Below are positions 25,101 through 35,000 of a stretch of 56,312 bases of DNA, piece by piece; the stretch's first letter is position 1, and the number at the start of each line of letters is the position of its first letter. Below the pieces are notes generated by a model. It was not told the origin of the DNA and made no database searches. It saw only the letters and a program-made list of their open reading frames with translations. The stretch spans positions 1 to 56,312 of the forward strand of contig JADYXR010000141.1 of NCBI GenBank assembly GCA_021772095.1, read 5' to 3'. The DNA comes from Candidatus Obscuribacter sp. (GTDB taxonomy: Bacteria; Cyanobacteriota; Vampirovibrionia; Obscuribacterales; Obscuribacteraceae). A program made the position numbers and the translations under genes.

Positions 25101-28100
25101 CTTGTGGTGGGTCCTGCGTTAACGTTTCCAAACGCAATAATTGCGAAGTTGCCGTTCAAAATGATATCGCCTGAGAGATTTACATCTCCTATGCTGTTAG
25201 CAATCGTTCCTCCGCCTGAGCCAGACGAATTGATTACCAGTGGATTGCCTGTAATTATTCCTATCAGGCTGACCAGGTCGGTGTTGACCGTGAGTAGCTG
25301 CTGTCCAGCGATGTTTGCGCCCGAGTTGACGATGAAGGTGGAACCCGGAGTGAGAACATTCATTTCTGTGACGCTGACATAGGTTTGAGTGCCGAACAGA
25401 TTTAGATCGCCCCCCGTTGCATTGAGCTGAACAATTTCGCCCAATCCGGTCGCGTTAAACGAGCCGCCCGTTCCACTGACCGTGAGCCCGGCGCCAGCTT
25501 GACTGGTTACGGTTATCGAATTTGCCACCATTGCAAAGTTATTAGTCAAGTTCGCAGTAGTGAGGACGATGTCACCGCCGGTGTTGATATTCTCGGCGGT
25601 TGCCATAGTGCCAGTAGTCTTCGCCGTCAGCGACTGGGTGGCGCCCAGGTCTCCCAATAACAGATTGTTGGCGCCGTTGTCTAAGAATATCGTGCCACCA
25701 CTGCCGCCACCACCACTTTTGCCGCTGACTTTGCCGACATTGTTGACGATGTTGTCGAAGTCGGCAATTCCTGGCGTTCCGCCAAATAATGTGAAGTCGA
25801 CGTTAGCCACATTGAGGGCGGCACCGGCGGTCTGAGTTATGTTCGCATTCGTACTCGATAAGTTGAGATTGGTCAAAGTCAGTGCAGTTGTGAGGTTGAC
25901 TGAAGAGGCTGTTGAAGTAAGCGTAACTGTCGAGCCGGGACCTTGTGCCTGAAGTCCGAATTGGTTAACACCGGATCCTATATTGATGGTTGAATCCGTG
26001 ACAACGGTTATCGATCCACCATTGCCGCCACCTGCTGATTGCGTGGCTATCAGGTCCACGTGCAAACCGTTGAAGTTCAATGTGTCGGCAAGCAATGTGA
26101 TCGAGCCGCCGTTTTGTGGTGAGGCTCCTTGACCTGAGGCTCTAATGGCGACTGGTCCGGCGTTGAATGACAGAGTGCCCTGGTCGGCATCGATAAGAAT
26201 GTTGCCGCCATCTCCAATATTGTTGTTTTGTACAAGAATATTGCCGAAGATGTTGATGCCCTGCGTACCATTGTTGATAGCCGAGAAATCGCCGCCATCT
26301 CCACTGGCAAGACCACCATCGAAGTTAACGTCGGTTATTCGGTTGTTGCCGGTGCTTGCGATCTGAAGGACTTCACTGCCCGTCGCTTCAACGCGGATGA
26401 AGCCGGCATCGCCGACGGCCGACGGAGTTATGGTCAGTGTGTCGAGCACGACATTACGTCCCGACAAGATATCGATGTTGCCACCATCGGCGGTGATTGT
26501 GTTTTGTACACGAATATTTGAATTACGAGTTGTGTTCGAATCGAACGTTCCTGCTGTAGGTACGATTGTTGTGCGGTTGACCGCGACGTTGACTCCGGGC
26601 GCTACGGTTTTGAGCGTAACTGTGCCAGTGCCGTTGTCCCCCCCGGCTACGGTGATAGGGGCTTGAATGTTGATGCCGTCGATCAATTGATTGTTACTTC
26701 CGATGATCAAAACGTCGCCATTTGCGCCACCGCTTCCGCTTCCTCCTGCCCGAACTTGAGCGAGATTATTATCCAGAAGTACGACGCCGTTGGCTCCGGT
26801 CGCCGTATCCGCGAAAGCGACCAGAGTGATGTCGCCACCATCACCGACACCAGCGGTGCTGCTCGAGTCGAGACCAAGGAAACCACTGCTGAGGTTAATG
26901 TTACCGCCGGTGGTGCTGGCACCACTCACGGTGACACTGGTCAAGTTTTGTGTGAATGCCGCGCCGGCGACTATAGCTATATTTCCAGCGTCGTTGGCAC
27001 CGGATGTGTTGATCACCATTCCTGCGCCATTATTCTGGATGTTTGCACCAGCCACGAACAGCACACCGGTTCTGGCGATGATATCGCCTCCGCGCATATC
27101 GATATCGCCGGTGGCTGTGACTGATAGCGAACCTGTGGTAACTCCTTTGAAGTTTGCCACGAATGGCGATCCAGTCAAACCGGAGTTGTACATTATGGTG
27201 CCGGCAGAACCGGTAGTCACACCTTGCATGAATAGAGCCGCTCCGGAATTCACCAGAACATCGGCGTTATTTACTGTTATTCCGCCGGAGCCATTAGATT
27301 GGAACACCTGACTGTTCCGGCCTGCGCCGCCCAGGAAGCTGCTGCCCAGGCTTGCGTCACTCTTTGTAATTAGTACGCCGACGCTTGGCGTCGTCGTGCT
27401 GAAGGTCACATCACCACTGCCCGCTGCACCGCCAGTGGTAGTGATTGAAGCATCGATCTGAACGCCTGTGCCACCATCATTTTTCCCTGAGACGGCAACG
27501 ACATTGCCGTTAATACCTGAGCCACTGCCCCCGGTGAGAATAGTCGAGCCGCTTTGAACATTGATGCTGCCACCGCCCGAGCCACCGTCGTAACCGACGA
27601 TGGTGACATTGCCGCCTGCGGAATTGCCGCCTAGTCCCCGCGTGTCGATGGAGGTGAATCCGTTGCCTAGATTGATCTGGTTTGACGCATTGTTGCTGGC
27701 ACCTGTGATGGTTATGTTGACGAGATTTTCTGTGAATGCAGCGCCGCTCGCGATGACGACGTCTCCGCCATCGCCGGTGTTCTGCGTGCTGATGGTATCG
27801 CCTGCGTTGATATTGGAGACAGCGCCGCCTGACACTAGAACCACTCCACCAATACCGATCAAATTGCCCCGGAGATTTATGTCTCCGACTCGGCTGGTTA
27901 TTGTGATGCTTCCTGTCGTGGTGACGTCGGCGATTCCCTGAATAAAGTTGTCTACAGAGATGCGAGCACGACCAGCGGTGATGTCTGTGTTTGTAAAATC
28001 AAGGACGTTGCCTGTGGTCAAGTTGAAATTGGAATTCGAGTCGGTAGTGGCACCGAAGCCGGCAGCTGCAACAATGGAGCCATTCTTCAAAACAGCGCCT

Positions 28101-31100
28101 GCTGTGAATCCTCCAGACTGTACTGAGCCGGTGAACTTGGAGAGGACAGCGCCTGTGATTGGCTGGGCTGTAAGAAGAGTGATGTTACCGGTCCCGGATA
28201 GCCCGCCTGCTGTAGTCCAGATGCCACCAGTTCTGATACCATTAGAGCCCTGGTTGTGACCCGCCACAACCAGGATATTGCCGTTGTTTCCGCCTGCATT
28301 TCCTTGAGTCGTTACATCGGTTCCATTATCGAAAAACACTGTTCCTCTGGCGCCGGCTGCATCTGCATAAGCGATCAGGTTGACGTCACCACCTTTGGCC
28401 GCGCTAACGCCACTAGTGTCGATGAAGTCGACGTTGTTGCCGAGATTTATGACACCGCCCGTGGCCGACGCACCAGTGATAGTTAAGTCCGTGGCCGTTT
28501 CCGAGAACGTTGCTCCAGCCACGAAGGTGACGGAGCCGGATTGTCCGCCGGCACCGACTGTAGTAGTGAATGAATCGCCTGAGGTTATATTTTGAATATT
28601 TTCACCGGACACTACGAGAATGCCACCGCCAGTCGCAGTGGTATTCCAGCTGTCGCGGAAGGAGACATTGCCTGTTGCAGTGACGACAATACCGCCACCT
28701 TGAATGATGCGAAGTTCCGCATTGGATGCTATCCCAGCCGCATTGATTCTGACTGCACCGTCGCCTGCTGTTACCGTCTCGATGTCAATCGACTGAGCGC
28801 CTGCTCGCCCGGCCAGCAAATCGATGGTGCCTCCGTTGGTCTGCAATTTGCCGCCTGCGGTTGCGAAAATTGAACTGTTGCGGAGCGCTCCACCCAGGAA
28901 TGTTCCCGACCCTACGCCACCGTTAATCTTCGAAAGAATGGCACCCGAGTTCGGCGTCGTGGTGTGAAGAGTAATTGCGCCGGTGCCTGCCGCACCACCA
29001 GTGGTGTTGATGTTATTTCGATAACTGATGCCTGAAGATCCATCATTGTTTCCGCTGACGATTGTCACATCACCGTTGATACCGGTATTGGTGCCACCGG
29101 TCAGAATGTCCGTCGGATCGTCTCCTGACACGACACCTTTGGTGCCGCCGGAGCTGGCGAAGGCCACAAGAGTTACATCACCGCCATTGGCGTTGAGGCC
29201 TGTACCCCTGGCATCGATCCCTGGAGAACCGAAATTGAGATTGACGTTACCGCCCAGACCGGACGCACCGGTGATAGTCACGGTTGTACCGTTGTCCGTG
29301 TAGGCTGCCCCAGCCACCATTGTGACGTTGCCGGCCTGACCTGCTTTCGTCGTGGAGAACAGGGTAGGGAACACGATGTTAGCGATGTCCTGACCGCTGA
29401 CCAGAAGAATTCCTCCTGGAGCCGTGATGTTGTTTCTTATGTCGATGCCTTGCGCTGCCAAAATAGTGACGCTACCGGAGACCGACACCGGAGTGGTGAT
29501 TTGAACTGCGCCTGTTGTGCTCAATGAGTAAGAATCGGCTGTAACAGTAGCGCCTCCCACATTTGTGCTGTTGGCGTTGACTGAATAAAGACCGCCCGCA
29601 TCTATCGTACTGCCGCTCTGGACGGTGATTGTCGAAGACCCGGATGATGTGCCTGATGTGATCGATCCGCTAATCACGTCTCCGTTTGGATCTGCAATTA
29701 CCAGAGGACCAACAACTGCCGGCTGAAGTCCCTCGAGAAGTATGTTGCCCGTATTGGTTGTTCCGGTACCTTTAGTATCGATTGACGAAACGTTGATCGT
29801 ATTTGCAATTAAAACAACATTGCCGTTGTCGTTGCCGGAGCTGCCATTGGAGCTGATCGATGAGCCGGTTAAGTTGATCTGTCCTTTCGTCGGTCCGGCG
29901 ATGTTGAATGCCGCCATGGTGATGTCGCCACCATCGCCGGTGCCTGTAGAGTGGGCTGTGAATGTAGGAGCTGTTCCGGTGAATGTGATGTTGCCACCAG
30001 TAGCCGATGGTCCGGTCACGGTAATGCTGACTCCCGGATTGGAAGTGAAGGCGGCGCCTGCGATAAAGAGCATGTCACCAGCATCGCCAGCCGCATTTGT
30101 GTTCATCGCCAGACCAGAAGCGAAGTTAATATCTTGCCCTGCAACGACAGTCAAAGGTCCGCCGCTTGTCGTCTGATTCCCCACGATATTAACAGTACCG
30201 GCATTGAAGATTAACGGGTCTCCGCTAGCGACCGTCTCGCCGATATTGAGAGCGTCCGTGTCGGCTAGAAGCTTGACCGTGCCCGCGTATGTATTGACTG
30301 TGCCGGTAATGTCATGCACATTCACATCGACATGACCTTCTCCCGAATTCAAGTTGAGCTGCTTGGAGTACCAGTCTCCACCGATTAGAGTGGTGTCATA
30401 TTTTGGAGTGAAACCGGTTGATCTAAAATTGATGTCGCCTGCAAGCGCGCTTATCGAGCCGCCTGTGTTATTAACGAGAATGTGAGCGGCGACTGGTGTG
30501 TCAATGTTGACGTCGGCAGTCTGAGAGGAAATCGATCCGCTGTTATAGATCGATTGCGATTGCAAATTGAGATCGGAGTGTGCCGAAACGGAACCGCTGT
30601 TAATTACTGATCCACCAGCGGAGAGAGTCACACTGCCTGAGCTCGAAATCGTGCCAAAATTATCGAGGTCTCTTTCAGCAGATAATTTCAGGTCGACTGG
30701 ACCGTCAATCGCTCCGTGTGCACCTGCCACTGCAGGCGGTGCCATCGTGGATATCGTCGCGTCAGCGTGGTTTGTGATGTTGCGTGCGCCGATATTTGCT
30801 TTGTCACCGGCCGCATTGTCAGACAGCGCGTAGATGTTGCCATAGTTGACCAGTTCGCGCCTGATTTTGAAGTCGCTGTTATGTCCGAAGTTGCCGATTG
30901 CATCAACGCCGGCTGAAACTGTCAGTGACGAAGCCTTGATATTTCTTCCGGCATCATCGATGCTGTTTAAGGTAAAACTACCGTCGACGCCGCGACCGGA
31001 TTGATCGATAATCAGGCTCTGTGAGCCGCCGTCGATCAACTGTTGCAGTGCGACAAATTCGGCGGAGGTGACTCGTGTGCCGCTTGTCAGAACACGACTT

Positions 31101-31585
31101 TCACCACCAACATTCACCGTATACGATGACGCTTCGGCAAAGAGATTTGCGCCGAGCACTATCGAGCGATCGCTGGATGTCAGATCTAGTGCCAGTCCTC
31201 GCGTTACATTTCTGGCTTTGCCTCTGTCAGAAACGTATGTCGATCGAAAATCGTTTTTCGGTACCGAAGGTCGGGTTAAAACCGACGGGGTGATACTTAG
31301 ATTATTTTTGATCGCTTGATATTCAGCTCGAAACGCCTTGCCGCCGCCGGTTTGTTCTCTTATCTCATGGCGCAGTTGAACCCGTTCCTGCCGATCAGCG
31401 CGAAAAGCCTGTCGCAGTTCTCGCTTGTCGGCTCCAGGATTAGCGAGCCATAACTGTTTGAATGATTCCCGGTTTCCATCGGACTGGCTAGCGAACGCAG
31501 GACCAGCTAAAAGTAGACTTCCAGCGAGGGACAAAACTTGCCCCGTGGCCAGCAACGTCCGAGTTTGAACGTCAACTGATTTCAT
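22187..31585 (-). CDS. Giant secreted beta-solenoid exoprotein, paralogue 2
   Basis: A 3132-residue protein. The ATG at 31585 is preferred over a TTG 15 bases upstream because it follows GAGGTGG at normal spacing and gives a clean signal peptide ending near LLLAGPAFA. After the post-signal motif (SFKQLWLANPGADKRELRQAF) comes the shared N-terminal domain (GLALDLTSSDRSIVLGANLF). A module of about 260 residues then recurs at about residues 474, 723, 984, 1245 and 1505; each begins like GGILLVSGQDI and contains VAGAAFT, TITGAS and GGDVTLVAFA. Further Gly/Thr/Asn-rich beta repeats reach residue 2700. Residues about 2910-3132 form a separate C-terminal domain with FecR-like features (LRRGTLVLAPSKDTRLETPMG, SVALVVLDDTRLGVYDL, LSPGRCTVL). 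It is probably a cell-surface or matrix fibre; no partner transporter is nearby. Confidence 0.85.
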   Translation of the reverse strand: MKSVDVQTRTLLATGQVLSLAGSLLLAGPAFASQSDGNRESFKQLWLANPGADKRELRQAFRADRQERVQLRHEIREQTGGGKAFRAEYQAIKNNLSITPSVLTRPSVPKNDFRSTYVSDRGKARNVTRGLALDLTSSDRSIVLGANLFAEASSYTVNVGGESRVLTSGTRVTSAEFVALQQLIDGGSQSLIIDQSGRGVDGSFTLNSIDDAGRNIKASSLTVSAGVDAIGNFGHNSDFKIRRELVNYGNIYALSDNAAGDKANIGARNITNHADATISTMAPPAVAGAHGAIDGPVDLKLSAERDLDNFGTISSSGSVTLSAGGSVINSGSVSAHSDLNLQSQSIYNSGSISSQTADVNIDTPVAAHILVNNTGGSISALAGDINFRSTGFTPKYDTTLIGGDWYSKQLNLNSGEGHVDVNVHDITGTVNTYAGTVKLLADTDALNIGETVASGDPLIFNAGTVNIVGNQTTSGGPLTVVAGQDINFASGLAMNTNAAGDAGDMLFIAGAAFTSNPGVSITVTGPSATGGNITFTGTAPTFTAHSTGTGDGGDITMAAFNIAGPTKGQINLTGSSISSNGSSGNDNGNVVLIANTINVSSIDTKGTGTTNTGNILLEGLQPAVVGPLVIADPNGDVISGSITSGTSSGSSTITVQSGSTIDAGGLYSVNANSTNVGGATVTADSYSLSTTGAVQITTPVSVSGSVTILAAQGIDIRNNITAPGGILLVSGQDIANIVFPTLFSTTKAGQAGNVTMVAGAAYTDNGTTVTITGASGLGGNVNLNFGSPGIDARGTGLNANGGDVTLVAFASSGGTKGVVSGDDPTDILTGGTNTGINGDVTIVSGNNDGSSGISYRNNINTTGGAAGTGAITLHTTTPNSGAILSKINGGVGSGTFLGGALRNSSIFATAGGKLQTNGGTIDLLAGRAGAQSIDIETVTAGDGAVRINAAGIASNAELRIIQGGGIVVTATGNVSFRDSWNTTATGGGILVVSGENIQNITSGDSFTTTVGAGGQSGSVTFVAGATFSETATDLTITGASATGGVINLGNNVDFIDTSGVSAAKGGDVNLIAYADAAGARGTVFFDNGTDVTTQGNAGGNNGNILVVAGHNQGSNGIRTGGIWTTAGGLSGTGNITLLTAQPITGAVLSKFTGSVQSGGFTAGAVLKNGSIVAAAGFGATTDSNSNFNLTTGNVLDFTNTDITAGRARISVDNFIQGIADVTTTGSITITSRVGDINLRGNLIGIGGVVLVSGGAVSNINAGDTISTQNTGDGGDVVIASGAAFTENLVNITITGASNNASNQINLGNGFTSIDTRGLGGNSAGGNVTIVGYDGGSGGGSINVQSGSTILTGGSGSGINGNVVAVSGKNDGGTGVQIDASITTTGGAAGSGDVTFSTTTPSVGVLITKSDASLGSSFLGGAGRNSQVFQSNGSGGITVNNADVLVNSGAALFMQGVTTGSAGTIMYNSGLTGSPFVANFKGVTTGSLSVTATGDIDMRGGDIIARTGVLFVAGANIQNNGAGMVINTSGANDAGNIAIVAGAAFTQNLTSVTVSGASTTGGNINLSSGFLGLDSSSTAGVGDGGDITLVAFADTATGANGVVLLDNNLAQVRAGGSGSGGANGDVLIIGSNNQLIDGINIQAPITVAGGDNGTGTVTLKTVAPGVNVAVNRTTIVPTAGTFDSNTTRNSNIRVQNTITADGGNIDILSGRNVVLDTLTITPSAVGDAGFIRVEATGSEVLQIASTGNNRITDVNFDGGLASGDGGDFSAINNGTQGINIFGNILVQNNNIGDGGNILIDADQGTLSFNAGPVAIRASGQGASPQNGGSITLLADTLNFNGLHVDLIATQSAGGGNGGSITVVTDSTINIGSGVNQFGLQAQGPGSTVTLTSTASSVNLTTALTLTNLNLSSTNANITQTAGAALNVANVDFTLFGGTPGIADFDNIVNNVGKVSGKSGGGGSGGTIFLDNGANNLLLGDLGATQSLTAKTTGTMATAENINTGGDIVLTTANLTNNFAMVANSITVTSQAGAGLTVSGTGGSFNATGLGEIVQLNATGGDLNLFGTQTYVSVTEMNVLTPGSTFIVNSGANIAGQQLLTVNTDLVSLIGIITGNPLVINSSGSGGGTIANSIGDVNLSGDIILNGNFAIIAFGNVNAGPTTSIDLSGVSDSTLTVLSGFNFAPATAGQVTDSTTTFTGFTANATGGSINLANVDIDTSGTGSAGGVLLIANGGSTNTGSISVGNIDASSSGGGGADVRLVGEGAITVGNINTTGGNSGSVEVIVASSLTVGSPQVLNGTLSGGNFIADVIGIGNITTGDINAGGAQIDIETNGPTSSIATGDLIGHIVQVNAGTGNLNLSGASAIIAPTHPDTSSGGTIRLESNTLTLNNSATAPFLLTADGVGTGSGGTIIVDTNEQSTFFVGNVAKAKSGNFFSISAKGGATGSGGTIDLSVGGNLSVNTAGLQASAGTGGNGANIKLEAGAASSKGGSLAISGNLYVSGPSAAVGGKIELITKSSKSFTLGDTTKAQKNGVMGQLTALGISGGEIIINNRDGGVLVTNGNGMTANSIELRAGGKGTIASGDGAIITALQELELYATTGDIGKKTIMINAPILTVDTAGAVRIDSKRGGLLTLNDSKGKSLKLTTIGALALNDITAHDGDICMTANSGTLSVAAGKHIEAINGEICLLNCNALSGNISLGANSIIETSGNGERVLIAIGATPTNPVAVTPPANVIIDEQGNGKVIFATSAAGFVVGAIPTKVNAINKNVILSNASTQPGTQKITFEDNVTITADPPLGAGSARSTAMMFSSQVGEAVGASNSLTNNSLANNSLASNSLTNIGSVTDTVIGAQLNSITNSALNAQNITAVPTDLLSSFRKTAGEEITSLSSTAIGTLSLAEETVPNTFITEAYVWCDTDLGLHGATTLKRGKNEIASSGSSVAANEISGGINGASTVEVAKLRRGTLVLAPSKDTRLETPMGTVEVAKDSVALVVLDDTRLGVYDLHDARKGSIRVSSGSSATTLSPGRCTVLTNQVQNGFERSNPMESIGYKSIATLDHGNGIKAFNAEFSTTHAMESVKPLMQILTSKHAGARRLGSRLLKTSAVLMHLGGGSDNFKIYAEPSVTAMSR

Positions 31586-31641
31586 CGTGAACCACCTCAA
31601 AAATTACTTAACGCCGTGAATTTTTTGTACAGGGGTCACCA

Positions 31642-31659
31642 TGCACCGCATGCGGTGCA
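31642..31659. promoter_or_regulatory. Perfect 18-bp palindrome upstream of the giant exoprotein gene
   Basis: TGCACCGCATGCGGTGCA is a perfect palindrome 57 bp upstream of the 31585 start. Related palindromes occur at 42089, 43169 and 53861, all between genes. It is a candidate operator. The rest of the 478-bp gap (31586-32063) holds one terminator-like hairpin and no convincing gene. Confidence 0.5.
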
Positions 31660-31987
31660 CTACAGGAACTACGTGCCAGTTCGCGTCCCATAGTAAATAT
31701 GCATCGTGAAAGGCAAAACGATATCATGTCAACGGGCATGCCGTCCACGCCCTTATCTTCGATAATTCGGTAGAGATCCGTTCGAATTGCAGGCATGACG
31801 AAACGCAGGCTGAATTGCGCCTGCATTGCGAACTTCGGGGGTGCAAAACGACGAAGCTAAACTTTCTTCAATGTATGTTAATTTCACAGAACGCGCTCTG
31901 CCTGAAAGAAACGACGCGTTGTGTTGAACGAAATAGCATGCAATTTGATTTTCTGTTTTACCAAAATGGAAACTGCGCATTAAAGCG

Positions 31988-32009
31988 GCGGTTCTCATGG
32001 GAGAACCGC
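31988..32009 (-). terminator. Hairpin downstream of the interrupted exoprotein gene
   Basis: GCGGTTCTC and GAGAACCGC form a perfect 9-bp stem with a 4-base loop, 55 bp after the stop of the minus-strand gene at 32064. On that strand the stem is followed only by TTTAAT, so it is a weak intrinsic terminator. An alternative stem, CTCATGGG with CCCATGAG (ending near 32030), overlaps it. Confidence 0.45.
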
Positions 32010-32063
32010 TACCTGAGGCTAACCCATGAGGGCAACCATATTGCTGGGCACTGTGACCGTCAG

Positions 32064-35000
32064 CTATTTCATCGCGGTGACGCTTGGTTCAGTATAGGTT
32101 TGGAAGCCGTTTCCGGATCCGCTTAACTGCATCAACACTGCGATTGTTTTCATGAGCTTGCTGCTTACTCGACGAGCTCCGGCATGTTTCGATGCGCAGA
32201 GTTGCATCAATGGTCGCATTGTGTTGATTGCGCTCAGTGGTGAGAATTCGGCATGGAAAGCCGTTTTGCCATTGCTGAGAGCGCGGCTGGTCAGTCCTCT
32301 GTATTTAACGGTCTCCAGCGGATTCACTTTCGAAAACGCGTTTTGCGATTTGTGAGTGAGGACTGCACAGTGACCGGGGCTGAGGATCGACTGGTGGTCG
32401 TCAGAGGTGACCTTTATCGAGGCTTTGTGCGAATCGTGCAAGTCGTAGACTCCGAGGCGATGCTCATCGACAACGACAAGAGCGACGGAACCTTTGCTGA
32501 TTTCAACAACACCAAATGGTGTGTCCAATCTGGTGTCGCGAGAAGGAGCCATCACAACAGCGCCTTTGCGAAGGTTGGCTGATTCCACTGCACCGACATT
32601 ATGTAATGCGCTGCGCACTGTTCCGCTTCCGGTTTGCTGTCTGATCACGGATGCCGAATTTCCAAAACCGAGGTCTTCATCGCTCCAGATGAACGCATCC
32701 AGGCTGTCATAAGCGACGGCTTCGTGATTGGAACCTTCGTAGAGCGAGGTCACAGAAGGGGCGGTGAGCGTTTCAATCTCTGCCAGTTTAAACATTGAGT
32801 TCTCGTCCGAAAGCTTGGCGTTTGTCGTCAAACCTGGCGTTTGATAGTTTGCAATGTTGGTCAGATTTGTGTAAGCAAACGATTGCGGATTGAAAGAACT
32901 GAACGAACTGGAATTCAACGCTGGAGTAGAGATCGACACGTCGCCAAGCTGCGTCGGCTCGGAGAACCCGGAGAAAGTAGTTTGACGATCCGCACTGCCA
33001 TTGGTGCCCTCGAATACAGGAGCGTTGGTGAGACCCGGGACATACGGAGTGGTCGGGTCAGCGGTGATGGTCACGCCGCCACCCAGTGTGATGGCGCCTG
33101 CGCCTGCCTTATCGGCGTTGAACGTCAGTGTGGTTCCCTTCGCGGTCAGAACGTTGTTCGGTGCACTGGCGGTGATACCAGTGTTGAAGTAAACTTGCCC
33201 GCCGAATGTTTCGTTAACAGTCACATTTGCAGGTGTGGTCCCGTCGACTTGCGGTGGAGGATTGACGCCGATGATGATGTCGACGCGTCCGCCGTTAACG
33301 GCCGTTGAATTACTGATGATGCTGGCACCAGCGCCGATTGCAATTTGCACGCCCTTACCGGCCTTGGAATTTCTCAGCAGAATGCTGCCGTCCGTTGTCG
33401 AGTTGGTCGACACATTCGCGCCGTTAGCAACACTGAGCAACCCTTTTGCGTTGGTCACAGCAATAGTGTCAGCGCTAAGGTTGTTGAGTGTGACACCAGC
33501 AGCGGTGCTCAAATTGAAGTTGCCACCGGCACTCGAGCTAAGCAGGTTCACAACGCCCTTCGACGAATCGACGACGGTTACATTGCCGGAGCCGCCCGTG
33601 TTGAGGGCGAGCGCACCAGCTACAGTTGCGATGCTGATGGCGCCGCCGATGTTGCCGGTGTCACTGCTCAAGTTGACTTCACCTGCGGTCAACTTCACCT
33701 TGGTGGATGACTGAAGAATTTGGCCTGAACCGACGGCGTCAGCTGTGATTTTGTTCGCGTTCTTGCCGCCCTGGCTGGCGTTGAACGTGATGTCACCGTT
33801 GTTTGCTATCGTGCTGAGCGTGATGTTTTGAGCCGACTTCAAACTCGCCGCAACGATCAGATCTCCCATCGAACTCAGATTGAAATTGCCGGCTGAAGTG
33901 GCTGATGTCAGTGTCAGCGGGATCGTACCTTGATTGGTGACGTCAACGTCGCCCGTGGTCTCGATACTCAGGTTAGACGCTGCTACCTTCAGAGGAATAA
34001 GTGTGTCACCGATCGTTCCGGACTTGCTGGCGAGGTTGACGGTGAAGCCCGTTATTGCTGGAATCAGTGCGTTGGTGGTGTAGATTTTGCCAGCACCGCT
34101 GGCGGTCAGATTGACGACACCGCTGGTGGTGTTGGCGGTGATGTTGCCGAGGACTAGAATTTTTCCGGAAGTTTTGTTGGTGCTTTCCAGAGTGATGTTT
34201 TGACCGATTATGTCGGAGGAAACTATGATGTCACCTGCGGACGTGACCTGCACTGAGGATGCCGCACCGCCTTGAATGCCAGCAAGGTTGAGTTCGCCGG
34301 TTCGAGTGTTGGAAACGTTAATCGCCTGACCTGCGGTCACATCGAGGAGCTCTGTGCTTACCAGCACCGCTTTTTTGCCTCCTACGTCGCCGTTCGTCGC
34401 CGTAAGTGAGACGGTATCACCGGTGATTGCTTTGCTGGCAAAGATGCTTTCACTGGCGTTCAAATCGATCGATGCGGTAGTTGTACCACCGAGAGTCTTA
34501 CTGAGGTTTATAGAGCCTGCATCCGCTGTTAAAACAGCCGATCCGACTGCGATCAAATCTGTACCGATGGCGATTCCGCCCGCGAGGTTTCTAATTGACA
34601 CGCTGCCGTCGGTTGAACCACTGACGTTCAATGCACCCTTCACACCGTTGGCTCCGGGTTTGCCGACATTGAAGTCTGTGGCTGAGCTGCTTACCAGGTT
34701 GATGCTGCCACCAGCCCCGGTGCCGTTTCCTGCAACGTTCAGAGGTCCTGTGACCAGCAAGTTTCCGATTGCCGACAAACTGATGGAGCCGCCTTTTCCA
34801 TTCGTACCTGGAGTGACGATCAGTGTTGCCGGATCAACTGTCAGGTTGTTGGCTGTTTCAACGCTGATGGCGCCACCTGCTCCGGTTGTTCCGCCGGCAG
34901 CATTCAAAGAGAATGAGCCCTGGGTCGCCGCGATGTTGAACGGAGTTGTTTGTGTCGACTTCAGCGTAATTGCTCCGCCGCCACCCGTGCCGTTTCCAGC

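Noticed and set aside
23200..30900. Long open frames on the plus strand opposite the giant exoprotein genes
   Set aside because: They are Pro/Ala/Val/Ser-rich mirror frames caused by the biased Gly/Thr/Asn codon use of the real genes. They have no starts or motifs.
31608..31826. A 72-codon minus-strand frame in the gap upstream of the giant exoprotein
   Set aside because: Composition is not protein-like (Cys/Arg/Ser/His-rich), there is no ribosome-binding site, and it runs across the palindrome.
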